From contig NZ_WIXM01000007.1 in assembly GCF_010993965.1 (NCBI RefSeq), positions 62,001-126,000 on the forward strand: a DNA stretch of 64,000 bases, in the 5' to 3' direction. Position 1 is the first letter of the stretch; the number at the start of each line of letters is the position of its first letter. Positions 40,254 to 50,167 of the stretch are shown piece by piece. The stretch is from Gracilibacillus sp. YIM 98692. GTDB taxonomy: Bacteria; Bacillota; Bacilli; Bacillales; Amphibacillaceae. Under the pieces are notes generated by a model that made no database searches, was not told the origin of the DNA, and saw only the letters and a list, made by a program, of their open reading frames with translations. The position numbers and the translations under genes are program-made.

Positions 40254-41117
40254 ACCATTTCCACTATGCAAATAATACGGATAGCTGCCTAAAACCTCTA
40301 CTTTACAACCTAAAGATTCCATTTCCGCAATCGCATTAGGGATTAATACATCATCCATTTTTTGTTCTATATCAATAAGGAAATAGTAATTGCCTAATCC
40401 TGTTTTCATTGGACGCGACTCAATTTTAGATAAATTCAAGTTTCGCCATGCAAATGCGGATAGTACTTGGTGAAGGGCACCTGGGCGATCCGAAGGCAAA
40501 GAAACCGTGACCGTCGTTTTATGTCCTTTTTCCTCTAGTTTATTCGATGTTAAAAAGGCATCTTGCTTATGCAGCACCACAAACCTTGTATGGTTATTGT
40601 CAAAATCATGGATATCTTTTTGCACAATAGACAATCCATATTCTTTAGCTGCTAAGTGATTTGCTATCGCTGCAATGTTCTTATCTGGATTTTGACTTAT
40701 ATATTCTGCCGCTGCTCCCGTTGAGGTCATTGATTGTGTATCAACACCAGAAAAGTTTTGCCGTAAATAGGAATGACATTGTGCAATGGCATGGGAATGG
40801 GAATAAATGGTTTCAACATTAGACCACTGATCCACATTGTCTGCATGAACCATCAGGTGTTGTCTAATTGGGACAATCACCTCACTCACAATTTTGACAT
40901 CATTCGAATCAATTAAATAGTCTAATGTAATATTTACAGTTCCTTCAATTGCGTTTTCTAATGGCAATACAGCATACTTTACCTCTTTGTTGACAACTGC
41001 ATCAATGCATTCTGGAATAGTTTTATAGCTCTTTTTTACATCTCCATTGAACATAGAATCTACTGCTATTTTTGTAAAAGTACCCTTTGGTCCTAAAAAC
41101 CCGATAGCTCCTGTCAT
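40236..41117 (-). CDS. pheA: Prephenate dehydratase
   Basis: A 293-residue monofunctional enzyme converting prephenate to phenylpyruvate. The catalytic domain has GFLGPKGTFT (residues 6-15), AVLPLENAIEGTVN and MTSTGAAAEYI (threonine of the TRF-type site region, NHTRFVVL, near 171-178), followed by an ACT domain with RPGALHQVLSAFAWRNLNLSKIESRP, which senses phenylalanine. It lies 17 nt after pheB, as in B. subtilis. Confidence 0.96.
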   Translation of the reverse strand: MTGAIGFLGPKGTFTKIAVDSMFNGDVKKSYKTIPECIDAVVNKEVKYAVLPLENAIEGTVNITLDYLIDSNDVKIVSEVIVPIRQHLMVHADNVDQWSNVETIYSHSHAIAQCHSYLRQNFSGVDTQSMTSTGAAAEYISQNPDKNIAAIANHLAAKEYGLSIVQKDIHDFDNNHTRFVVLHKQDAFLTSNKLEEKGHKTTVTVSLPSDRPGALHQVLSAFAWRNLNLSKIESRPMKTGLGNYYFLIDIEQKMDDVLIPNAIAEMESLGCKVEVLGSYPYYLHSGNGVTLAV

Positions 41118-41134
41118 AAATTGCTCCCCCTATA

Positions 41135-41587
41135 TTATGAAACACCTGAACTTAAAATTTCCACTTGGTTGACAAATGTGATCTGTTTTAAATCATAAAT
41201 GAGCTGATCCAAATCAGATCTCATCCCTGTTGTATTTAATGAAAGTGTCACATTTGCTTTTCCTTGAATCGGTATCGTTTGGTGAATGGTTAAAATATTA
41301 CATCCGGCGTTTGCGACTACCGATAAAAGGTGCGATAATGCCCCTGTTTGATCTTCAAGGTGAAAGAACAGTGTAATCATCTGTTCTTTCACCATATGTT
41401 GAAAAGGAAAAACGGCATCTCGATATTTATAAAAAACACTTCTAGAAACCCCAACTTGTTTTGCCGCTTCATGAATAGATTCCACTTTATTTCCTTCTAG
41501 CAACTTTTTGGCTTCTAATGTTTTTTTCATTGCTTCTGGCAAAAAATCTTCGCGTACTAAATAGAATTTTTCATTCTTTTCCGTCAT
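41135..41587 (-). CDS. pheB: ACT domain protein PheB (UPF0735)
   Basis: A 150-residue protein with an N-terminal helix-turn-helix-like part ([22 protein letters not shown], about 41-62) and a C-terminal ACT domain (about 72-145, [31 protein letters not shown]). Called PheB in Bacillus for its link to pheA; it is not chorismate mutase by sequence, and a regulatory role is inferred. Here repeat A4 lies between it and obg. Confidence 0.88.
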   Translation of the reverse strand: MTEKNEKFYLVREDFLPEAMKKTLEAKKLLEGNKVESIHEAAKQVGVSRSVFYKYRDAVFPFQHMVKEQMITLFFHLEDQTGALSHLLSVVANAGCNILTIHQTIPIQGKANVTLSLNTTGMRSDLDQLIYDLKQITFVNQVEILSSGVS

Positions 41588-41611
41588 CCGTTCATTCCCC
41601 TATAAAATTAT

Positions 41612-41767
41612 TTATCACGGTGAACAATCGTCCGTAAGCCCCACATTTCATGACTTAGAACAATGAAAGCAGGATAAAGTGGGGGATAACGGAAGCTAGC
41701 ACCCTGATAAGTTTCGTTAACCATCAGGGTAGGATGAAGCCCCCCACTGATGGAAGTCTCTCTTTAT
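41612..41767 (+). repeat. Dispersed repeat family A, copy A4 (best full-length copy)
   Basis: Left signature CACGGTGAACAATCGTCCGT, then AGTGGGGGATAACGGAAGC, a hairpin ACCCTGAT...ATCAGGGT, GATGAAGCCCCC and right end CACTGATGGAAGTCTCTC. AGTGGGGG can pair with CCCCCACT over about 85 nt, enclosing the inner hairpin. It fills the gap of 217 bp between obg and pheB. Confidence 0.8.
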
Positions 41768-41804
41768 CTAAGGAGCGACACGTTTTCTACTTAAACTGTT
41801 TCTA

Positions 41805-43091
<1,287 letters not shown>

Positions 43092-43104
43092 TCACCTTCT
43101 TTGT

Positions 43105-43626
43105 TTATTCTAACCATTTAATTTGTAAAGGTTTGTGCTCTGGTCTATGAACTGATTGAATAAAGGGTAAATGAAGCAATTGCTCGATTAGTTCTTCTTC
43201 ATTTTCCCAAATTTCTTCAAAAATTAATTGAATATGTACGGAGTGCTTTTTGTGTAATTGCATTTTCAGTGTACCATGATAGTGCTGAAATTTTTGCTGA
43301 TATTGTTCTAAGATAGAAAACACTTCTTGTATATGTGACGAAAGCACTTCATCTGATAACTTATCTGGACGTTTGTCAAGCCGTAACTCATACGTTAAAT
43401 CGACGGATTCAGATTTCCAATTATATGTCATTAACCAAAGCATTGTTTGCGGAATGGCTAATCTGTCCAACTGTCGTTCCATTTCAGTACGTTCCAGAAC
43501 TTGGTTAATCTTATCTTGTACTTTTTCTAGCTTTCCCAATTGTGCATATCCCATTATTAATTGTAAGTCATTGAGCCAGTCATGACGATAATGCCTTAAT
43601 ATTTCTAATACTTTATCTTCTTTCAT
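43105..43626 (-). CDS. spo0B: Sporulation phosphotransferase Spo0B
   Basis: A 173-residue member of the Spo0A phosphorelay that passes phosphate from Spo0F to Spo0A. The phosphorylated histidine is H15 in RHDWLNDLQLI, in the first of two helices forming the four-helix bundle as a dimer, with a degenerate kinase-like C-terminal domain. Upstream of obg as in B. subtilis. The ATG at 43626 has AGGAG 8 nt upstream; a GTG at 43635 lies too close to it. Confidence 0.9.
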   Translation of the reverse strand: MKEDKVLEILRHYRHDWLNDLQLIMGYAQLGKLEKVQDKINQVLERTEMERQLDRLAIPQTMLWLMTYNWKSESVDLTYELRLDKRPDKLSDEVLSSHIQEVFSILEQYQQKFQHYHGTLKMQLHKKHSVHIQLIFEEIWENEEELIEQLLHLPFIQSVHRPEHKPLQIKWLE

Positions 43627-43724
43627 ATCGCTCACTCCTATGCAATAAGCAAATTATAGCATAGAACGGAAGGAGAATCATCCTTTACATGAACGAACAA
43701 TTTATGTACATAAGCAAACAATAG

Positions 43725-43760
43725 AAAAGGCTCTAACCTAAATTTAGATTAGAGCCTTTA
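43725..43760 (-). terminator. Terminator of the rplU-prp-rpmA operon
   Basis: An 11-12 bp stem AAAAGGCTCTAA/TTAGAGCCTTT with a 12-nt loop that can pair further, followed on the minus strand by TTTTCTATTG. It lies 8 bp past the rpmA stop. Confidence 0.88.
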
Positions 43761-43767
43761 TACCTAT

Positions 43768-44049
<282 letters not shown>

Positions 44050-44059
44050 TTACACCTCC

Positions 44060-44392
44060 TTAATTTTCATGGATGGATATATATTGACCATAATCCCGCT
44101 CTACGGTTTTTAATGAAACAAGCATCCCCTTCAATAATAAAGATGCATTATCTAATGTATCATCTTTTATATGATCGGGGATATCTACTTGTAAATAACC
44201 GCCCTCATCGCCAGCTTGGTCAATGATTAAATCAATCTCACATAACTCAAACACTGCATTGACAGCACCAAATGAAATAGCAGATACAGCAGCACAAACT
44301 AAGTCGTGCCCTGCTGGACCGCTTCCGGCGTGTCCGCTTAGTGTAAAAGACTTTATATGATTGTGCTCCCAATCTATCGTCACTTGAATCAT
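44060..44392 (-). CDS. prp: Ribosomal processing cysteine protease Prp
   Basis: A 110-residue protease (YsxB family) that trims the L27 N-terminus. The catalytic pair is H21 (LSGHAGSG) and C33 (GHDLVCAAVSA), matching H22/C34 of the Staphylococcus enzyme. It sits between rplU and rpmA, the arrangement nearly universal where L27 has the extension. Confidence 0.95.
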   Translation of the reverse strand: MIQVTIDWEHNHIKSFTLSGHAGSGPAGHDLVCAAVSAISFGAVNAVFELCEIDLIIDQAGDEGGYLQVDIPDHIKDDTLDNASLLLKGMLVSLKTVERDYGQYISIHEN

Positions 44393-44404
44393 ATAGACAA
44401 GACC

Positions 44405-44713
44405 TTACGCATTGATTTTTTCAATTGTAAGTTTTGTATATGGTTGACGATGACCTTGTTTACGAGAGTAGTTTTTCTTTGGCTTGTACTTGAATACAGT
44501 AATTTTCTTTTGACGTCCTTGCTTCTCTACTTTTGCTGTAACAGAAGCTCCGTCAACGTATGGAGTACCAAATTTGGATTCATCTCCACCTACTGTAAGT
44601 ACTTTGTCAAATGTTACAGATTCACCAGCATCTGCTGCTAGCTTCTCTACATAAATCACTTGGCCTTCTTCTACTTTTACTTGTTTACCACCAGTTTCAA
44701 TAATAGCGTACAT
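44405..44713 (-). CDS. rplU: 50S ribosomal protein L21
   Basis: A 102-residue L21 with N-terminus [18 protein letters not shown] and C-terminus [19 protein letters not shown]. The ATG at 44713, preceded by GAGGAGGTG, is the real start; an upstream in-frame extension to 44797 is the leader RNA. First gene of rplU-prp-rpmA. Confidence 0.98.
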   Translation of the reverse strand: MYAIIETGGKQVKVEEGQVIYVEKLAADAGESVTFDKVLTVGGDESKFGTPYVDGASVTAKVEKQGRQKKITVFKYKPKKNYSRKQGHRQPYTKLTIEKINA

Positions 44714-44818
44714 CAACTGCACCTCCTCATGTGACTCAGACTCGCCATACAGGTGCTTTTTCTCAAGCTTAAAACCTGTTCTGTGCGGTTGTAGCAACAG
44801 GTGCTACATAAAAACAAC
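44714..44818 (-). promoter_or_regulatory. L21 leader RNA (ribosomal protein autoregulatory leader)
   Basis: About 105 nt between the predicted transcription start and rplU, with a hairpin TAGCACCTGTTGCTA and CACCTG near the 5' side that can pair with CAGGTGC-like segments including the GGAGGTGC of the rplU SD. The arrangement matches the L21_leader family in Bacillus. It is assigned by position and pairing, not by a covariance model. Confidence 0.6.
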
Positions 44819-44824
44819 GAATGT

Positions 44825-44854
44825 ATCATACCATACTTTATCGAATGTTGTCAA
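44825..44854 (-). promoter_or_regulatory. SigA promoter of rplU-prp-rpmA, overlapping the end of the RNase gene
   Basis: TTGACA (44849-44854) and TATGAT (44825-44830) are 18 nt apart on the minus strand. The -35 lies inside the last codons of the upstream RNase E/G gene (stop at 44838). Confidence 0.8.
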
Positions 44855-46292
44855 TCTCTTGAAACGATTTATCCTCTAAACTATCCTGTATCAAATTCTC
44901 ACTTCCTGAGCGAATCCATTCATAATAGTGAATGGATTTGTCCTTCTTCACTAAAACAGTTAAAGAAATTATTTCTTTTAGTGTCGGCCAAATGTTTTGC
45001 TTGAGATAGTCTAATAATATCGGGTGACACGCAATCATAACAGCTTCTGTTTGCGTTTGATCCAATTCAAATAGTTCACGTTCTAGCTGATAAGCAAAAG
45101 ATTCAACTGTCCGCTCGATGCTTATCCGCGGTTTAGTGAATAATTCTAATATACTAGCTCGTTCTCTTTTACGAGTTAATTCAATCAACCCAAGCTTTGT
45201 AAAACCATATATTTCACTGCGAATAGGGTCATCACCGAATGCTGTCTTTAATGCATTTATCACCTTTTCTTGGTCTTCTTTTTTTCTCATTTTAAGAAAA
45301 TCGATCACAATAATACCAGCAATATTACGCCTGCGAATTTCATCTGCACAGTACTTAGCAGCTTTTTGATTGATTTCCAAAACCGTTCGCTGCTTACTTT
45401 GTTTACTTTTAAATTGGCTGCTATCTATATCAATGACCGTTAATCCTTCTGTTTGTTCAATCATCAAACATAAACCTTCTTTTGTTTTAACCAATGGTGA
45501 TAGGAGTTGATCAAACAATTGGTCCAAATCCCCTTCTTCTATTTGAGGCATTTGCTGTTTCGATTCCATACGTATTGCCAGCTGTGGAAATAATTGTTTG
45601 CTTGATTTCATCACTTTTGGCTGATCAAAAATTATATTATCTAATGGCTTATGCTGATACTGATTCAGCATTTGTTCTGGAATGACAGATTGCCTATACA
45701 AGCAAGCAGGAGGAGATTTTATTTCAGCCCAATGAAGATAAGATTCCCATTTTTCTCTCTGAGATACTAGCTCTTGCTGCAATTCAGCTAAAGTTAGTTC
45801 GGCACTATTGGTTCTTAAAATCACACCTTCTGGATAAGACAATAAAGGAGCTGTAGAAACCTCTAATTCATGACGTTTTCGAGAGAGAATTTTTTTCGAG
45901 CATGCTATATAATCGCTAAATGGTAAATAAACCAGTGACGTACCTGGTAGTGCAATATTAGCCGTAAGCTTTGGCCCTTTATCTTGATAACTTTCTTTTA
46001 CAATTTGAACAATGATGTCAGCCCCTTCTGTAAGAACAGAACTCCATCTACGGCCATTCAGCTTAGATGGAGGAATTTCTCTCTTCGGGAGAAATCCAAC
46101 CTTTTTTCCGCCAATATCAATAAAAGCAGCTTCTACTTGTTCATCAACATTGCGAACTTTCCCAAGATAAATAGATCCAACATTCTCCCCATTGTTTAAT
46201 TCTCTATCTATTTGTATATCTTTTACTTTTTGGTTTTCTATATATAATCCTACTTTTTCGGACAATTTTGTTTGAAAATATAAAATGCCCAT
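44838..46292 (-). CDS. Ribonuclease E/G family protein
   Basis: A 484-residue protein with an S1 RNA-binding domain (about residues 36-115, NVGSIYLGKVRNV...AAFIDIGGKKVGFLP) and the RNase E/G catalytic domain. The metal-binding aspartates are present: D288/D290 in LTVIDIDSSQF and D331 in VIDFLKMRKKEDQ, followed by YGFTKLGLIELTRKRER. The Zn-link cysteine motif that normally follows (CPxCxGxG) is absent; the segment reads LELFTKPRI. B. subtilis lacks this family, but other Bacillaceae carry it here between spoIVFB and rplU. It probably processes rRNA or mRNA. Confidence 0.87.
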   Translation of the reverse strand: MGILYFQTKLSEKVGLYIENQKVKDIQIDRELNNGENVGSIYLGKVRNVDEQVEAAFIDIGGKKVGFLPKREIPPSKLNGRRWSSVLTEGADIIVQIVKESYQDKGPKLTANIALPGTSLVYLPFSDYIACSKKILSRKRHELEVSTAPLLSYPEGVILRTNSAELTLAELQQELVSQREKWESYLHWAEIKSPPACLYRQSVIPEQMLNQYQHKPLDNIIFDQPKVMKSSKQLFPQLAIRMESKQQMPQIEEGDLDQLFDQLLSPLVKTKEGLCLMIEQTEGLTVIDIDSSQFKSKQSKQRTVLEINQKAAKYCADEIRRRNIAGIIVIDFLKMRKKEDQEKVINALKTAFGDDPIRSEIYGFTKLGLIELTRKRERASILELFTKPRISIERTVESFAYQLERELFELDQTQTEAVMIACHPILLDYLKQNIWPTLKEIISLTVLVKKDKSIHYYEWIRSGSENLIQDSLEDKSFQEIDNIR

Positions 46293-46316
46293 AGTGTTAT
46301 GATCACCCTAACTTCA

Positions 46317-47177
46317 TTACTCAACCATCTCTCCAATGCTTACTTGATGCAACTTTTCTTCAAAAAAAGCAAATAGACAGTCCTTCTCTGATATATATTG
46401 AATCATCGATGGATTTTTATTATTTTTAATTGCAATGATATGATAACAATCTCTGCGAAAGCGAGGGAAAACATCTGAGAGTAATTGTTCCTCTTCAGCA
46501 AAAACAAGCTTCTCCCGACCATAATGAGGAGAACTGCAATGTTTATCCCACAAAAAACGCCACCATCTAAAATGTCTCTTTTTCCATTCTAATCGATTTT
46601 CCCAAAATAAAAAAATCATAAGTAAGGCTAAACTTAATGATAAATAATCCAATAAATAAACGATAACCAAACAAATCAAGATAGAACTGCATGATAAGAT
46701 TAATGTAATTTGACGTGCCTGTTTATAAGGAATTAACCGATCCCATAATAATTGCAGAATTCTTCCACCATCTAGGGGCCATATTGGTAATAAATTCCCA
46801 ATTAATATAAAAGCATTATATTGCCACGCTAGGGAAATAACTGAATCCGAAAGAATACCTGTATCTTTTGCTAAATACAAGAATAAAAAAATAAATATAT
46901 GTTGAAGAGGACCTGCTATGGTAACTAACCACTCTTCTTTTATCGGTCTAGTTCCATATTCATCAGTCTCCATGACCCCTCCAAAAATCCATAAAAAAAT
47001 GCGCCTAATTCGCCAATGAAACAAACGGGCGCAAACATAATGTCCTAATTCATGAATCAGAACAATAGAAAAAATAATGGAAAATTCAATGAACATCCCC
47101 GTAAAGGAAGCAACAATAAAGAAAAAGACGACAATGGGGTGAATATGAATGGGCGGCAGCACTCTAAGGCTGTTCAT
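46317..47177 (-). CDS. spoIVFB: SpoIVFB intramembrane metalloprotease (pro-SigK processing)
   Basis: A 286-residue S2P/M50 protease with about six helices. The zinc site HELGH is at residues 42-46 and D136 in PIWPLDGGRIL completes it, exactly as in B. subtilis (H43, H47, D137). It cleaves pro-SigK in the outer forespore membrane; a cytoplasmic CBS-like tail follows. The ATG at 47177 with AGGGTGAT 8 nt upstream is chosen over TTG at 47180. It overlaps spoIVFA. Confidence 0.93.
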   Translation of the reverse strand: MNSLRVLPPIHIHPIVVFFFIVASFTGMFIEFSIIFSIVLIHELGHYVCARLFHWRIRRIFLWIFGGVMETDEYGTRPIKEEWLVTIAGPLQHIFIFLFLYLAKDTGILSDSVISLAWQYNAFILIGNLLPIWPLDGGRILQLLWDRLIPYKQARQITLILSCSSILICLVIVYLLDYLSLSLALLMIFLFWENRLEWKKRHFRWWRFLWDKHCSSPHYGREKLVFAEEEQLLSDVFPRFRRDCYHIIAIKNNKNPSMIQYISEKDCLFAFFEEKLHQVSIGEMVE

Positions 47178-47940
47178 CAACTTGCATCACCCTAATCGGA
47201 TCAATGAATTGCCTATTCTTTTCAATTGCGAAATACATGGACTGTTGATTTTCATCCGGAATATATGTCCCAATCGGCTGGTTTTCTTGAATGGTTTGGT
47301 ACGAATATACTTCTATATCTGACAAAAAACCGTAAATAGATTTACTTCTATCAGCATGTTGAACAATAACCGTTTTCCCCATATGTCGATCATTTCCTGC
47401 AAATAGAACAGTACCAGCTTCTACTGCTACCACTTCTGTTTCTTGTGATGAGGAAATACGTATTCCCTCTCCATTTTCTTGGAAGGACTGACTAATTTGT
47501 CCAGATACTGGCAATGCGGTTGGTTCCACCTCTTCTTCTTTTTCTAAATCTGTTTGAATAGCAAATGGTGCACCAAATTTTGCTTGATACCATGCATTTA
47601 CTGTAGCAAACGGGAATTCTTCCGTAATCGCATAGCTTGTCCATTGTCTTGGTTTTTCCATCCATTTACTGTCTATCGACATTGTTAAAACGGACACAAA
47701 AAATATAGCAGAAGCTAATACACTCTTGAATAAGAAGGGCTTTGAAGTTGATGAGTTTTGAGAAGATCCTCCCCAACCATGCACAGGCGGAGAATACCCA
47801 TGTCTCTCCTCATCCTCCATCATGACATTTTTAATAAAAGACTTGTCCGTTGATTGTGACATCAATTTCTCTGTCGCCTGTTTTCTCTCCTGTTTACGAC
47901 GATGAATGTTTTTTCTAATTTGTGCTAAGTTTTTTCTCAT
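47164..47940 (-). CDS. spoIVFA: SpoIVFA, inhibitor and anchor of SpoIVFB, with M23-like domain
   Basis: A 258-residue single-pass membrane protein: basic N-terminus, transmembrane helix near residues 76-93 and an extracytoplasmic M23/LytM-like domain (GQISQSFQENGEGIRIS...VVAVEAGTVLFAGND...GKTVIVQHADRSKSIYGFL). The catalytic H-x-H of active M23 enzymes is not intact, as expected for SpoIVFA, which inhibits SpoIVFB until cut by SpoIVB. The 3' end overlaps spoIVFB by 14 nt. Confidence 0.9.
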   Translation of the reverse strand: MRKNLAQIRKNIHRRKQERKQATEKLMSQSTDKSFIKNVMMEDEERHGYSPPVHGWGGSSQNSSTSKPFLFKSVLASAIFFVSVLTMSIDSKWMEKPRQWTSYAITEEFPFATVNAWYQAKFGAPFAIQTDLEKEEEVEPTALPVSGQISQSFQENGEGIRISSSQETEVVAVEAGTVLFAGNDRHMGKTVIVQHADRSKSIYGFLSDIEVYSYQTIQENQPIGTYIPDENQQSMYFAIEKNRQFIDPIRVMQVDEQP

Positions 47941-48152
47941 GGCCTACTCACATTCCTTTATTAAGGTTTGTACCATTCTATGTGAGTAACACAATAATTA
48001 TGATGCGCTTCCTTGATAGTCACACAAAAAGATAAGCAGTTTTCTAAAAGATTGTTGCTGTTAAAATAAAACCTATTGGACAGTAGCTATAAAATATGAC
48101 GTAAGCAGAGAAAATTTGTGATAATAAAGTAAATGTAGCGAGACTATTTATC

Positions 48153-48277
48153 GACGCAGCTGAAATATACTCGCTTTCCGTGGGCTCACCACGAGCCTCC
48201 TCGCTCACCAAAACCGTTCGCTGTGGGGTCTCTTAGGATCGCTTTCCCACAGGAGTCTCGCATATTCCAGCTGCTGT
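48153..48277 (-). repeat. Palindromic repeat family C, copy C3 (inverted)
   Basis: GCAGCTGAAATATACTCGCT, CCGTGGGCTCACCACGAGCC, TGTGGGGTCTCTTAGGATCG and CCCACAGGAGTCTCGCATAT show the arm order of C2 and C4 in the opposite orientation. The preceding stretch 47941-48150 holds nothing recognisable. Confidence 0.7.
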
Positions 48278-48341
48278 TACGATTATGAAACATCATTGTT
48301 GAACCACTGTACATCCTACACATGAAGATAATCAGTACATA

Positions 48342-48520
48342 CTAGCGAAGGAAATATACGTAGACTCCTGCGGGAAAAGCAACAGCTGAAGATCCCGCAG
48401 GAAGCGATTTTTGCTTCCGAGGAAGCTGAAGCGTTGCCCGCGGAAAGCGAAGTATATTTCCGAAGCGTTATTTAATCGCTCCCTCACAGTATTGCGCTGT
48501 TTTGTTCCACTGTACAGTGA
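48342..48520 (+). repeat. Palindromic repeat family C, copy C4 with conserved right tail
   Basis: TAGCGAAGGAAATATACGT, ACTCCTGCGGGAAAAGCAAC, GATCCCGCAG and CGGAAAGCGAAGTATATTTC match C2. The tail CAGTATTGCGCTGTTTTGTT is shared, inverted, with 11690-11710 in C1, so the element extends about 50 bp past the palindrome. With C3 it occupies much of the 687-bp gap upstream of spoIVFA and downstream of minD. Confidence 0.75.
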
Positions 48521-48589
48521 ATAAGGGAAAAGAACCAAAAGATAGAATACAGTCGTGATCATAATATAGAATTAAGAGTTTCTTAGCTA

Positions 48590-48621
48590 AAAAAGAACTG
48601 CCTCAATGAGCCAGTTCTTTT
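48590..48621 (-). terminator. Terminator after minD
   Basis: AAAAGAACTG/CAGTTCTTTT forms a 10-bp stem with a 12-nt loop 6 bp past the minD stop; the minus-strand tail is TTTTTTAGC. Confidence 0.85.
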
Positions 48622-48627
48622 ACTACT

Positions 48628-49425
48628 TTATTTTGCTAATCCAAATACTTTTTTGATTTTATCCATGAACCCTGGTTTTTCTTCTAATGACAATAGCGGG
48701 ACAGACTCTCCTAATATTCTCCGCGCTATATTACGATAAGCAATGGATGCTCGTGTGTTTGGCTGAAAAGCCACTGGCTCCCCGTGATTGGAAGCTTTAA
48801 TGACATCATCATCATCTGCCACAATACCTAATAAATCGATAGATAGCACTTGTACAATTTCATCTACATCTAACATATCCCCATTTTTCATCATGTGGTT
48901 ACGAATACGATTAATGATCAAGTGAGGTGGTTCAATATCTTCCTGCTCAAGTAAGCCAATAATACGATCTGCATCCCTTACACTCGATTTTTCTGGGGTT
49001 GTCACCACTAATGCTTTATCTGCTCCTACTACTGCATTTTTATACCCTTGTTCAATTCCAGCCGGACAATCTATTAATATGTAATCATAATCAGGCTTTA
49101 ATTGATTAATAACCTCAATCATTCCTTCTGGCGTTAATGAAGACTTATCGCTTGTTTGTGCAGCTGGCAGCAAATATAAGCAGTCAAACCTTTTATCTTT
49201 AATTAATGCTTGTGATACTTTGCAACGTTCTTCTAGTACATCTACAATGTCATAGATAATACGATTCTCAAGCCCCATAATCACATCTAAATTGCGTAAG
49301 CCAATATCTGTATCTATCAAACATACCTTTTTATCTAAAAGTGCTAAAGCAGTACCTAAATTAGCAGTAGTTGTTGTCTTACCAACCCCACCTTTTCCAG
49401 ACGTGATAACAATTGCTTCACCCAT
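48628..49425 (-). CDS. minD: Septum site-determining protein MinD
   Basis: A 265-residue deviant Walker ATPase that places MinC on the membrane to block polar division. The signature SGKGGVGKTT is at residues 9-18, with LIDTDIGLRNLDVIMGL near 38-54, and the C-terminal amphipathic helix FMDKIKKVFGL forms the membrane-targeting sequence. ATG 49425 has AAAGGAG upstream; a frame to 49449 is not supported. It overlaps minC by 8 nt. Confidence 0.97.
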   Translation of the reverse strand: MGEAIVITSGKGGVGKTTTTANLGTALALLDKKVCLIDTDIGLRNLDVIMGLENRIIYDIVDVLEERCKVSQALIKDKRFDCLYLLPAAQTSDKSSLTPEGMIEVINQLKPDYDYILIDCPAGIEQGYKNAVVGADKALVVTTPEKSSVRDADRIIGLLEQEDIEPPHLIINRIRNHMMKNGDMLDVDEIVQVLSIDLLGIVADDDDVIKASNHGEPVAFQPNTRASIAYRNIARRILGESVPLLSLEEKPGFMDKIKKVFGLAK

Positions 49426-50110
49426 TGAAAATTCTCCTTTCAAAAGCATTTAGATCTGGTCGAGCCTTTGTTAGTGAACTGATTCGATCCATTATTATTT
49501 GTTCTCGTTGTTCATCGAGAAATCCACATTCCATATGTACTCCACCTTGCTCATTATCTGGAGAACGACTTATTTTATCAGCAATTCTTAATTGGTTAGG
49601 AGCCATATAGGAAGCTGCAATAACAGCCTCTTCATTTCCATCTACTCCTGCATGAGCTATTCCTCGTAAATTTCCCATTACAAAAATATTACCCGAGGCG
49701 ATCACCTTACCACCAGGATTTACATCACCCACTAATAGCAAATCTCCATTAACATGTAAAACTTGCCCCGATCTCACGATTTTATTATGTAACCGAATCT
49801 CGGTATCTTCTTTCCATTCTAATGCCTCTGTTTTTAAGATTACATTGGAAACGATTTGATCTACTACTAATTTATTTTGCTTCCGGATCACTTCACGAAG
49901 TTGACTTTCCTGCTCACCATTTAAATAACGATTCCCCAGTTCAACCTTTACCGTAATCATTGGTTCATCTTCGGCGAAATGATGTGATGTTAAAATGTCA
50001 TGCAACTCTTTTAACAAATTTTCAAATGAACAAGTGTCATCCATAAATAGTGTGAGACCATCTCTTGTCCCTTTTATTGTAATCCTTTGGTTAGTTTGGT
50101 TAGCTGACAC
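49418..50110 (-). CDS. minC: Septum site-determining protein MinC
   Basis: A 230-residue FtsZ-assembly inhibitor. The N-terminal domain (about 1-100) carries ITIKGTRDGLTLFMDD; the C-terminal beta-helix (about 115-220) has SGQVLHVNGDLLLVGDVNPGGKVIASGNIFVMGNLRGIAHAG, which binds MinD. The start is GTG with AAGGGG about 11 nt upstream. mreBCD-minCD is one minus-strand series. Confidence 0.95.
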   Translation of the reverse strand: MSANQTNQRITIKGTRDGLTLFMDDTCSFENLLKELHDILTSHHFAEDEPMITVKVELGNRYLNGEQESQLREVIRKQNKLVVDQIVSNVILKTEALEWKEDTEIRLHNKIVRSGQVLHVNGDLLLVGDVNPGGKVIASGNIFVMGNLRGIAHAGVDGNEEAVIAASYMAPNQLRIADKISRSPDNEQGGVHMECGFLDEQREQIIMDRISSLTKARPDLNAFERRIFNG

Positions 50111-50167
50111 GATCTACTCAACCCCTTATTACGACTACCCTTCACCTATCTACCATGTAATAGATTG

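Noticed and set aside
47941-48150. Possible gene or RNA in the stretch upstream of spoIVFA
   Set aside because: No open frame with a start site and no stable hairpin were found; probably only the spoIVF promoter region plus unassigned sequence.
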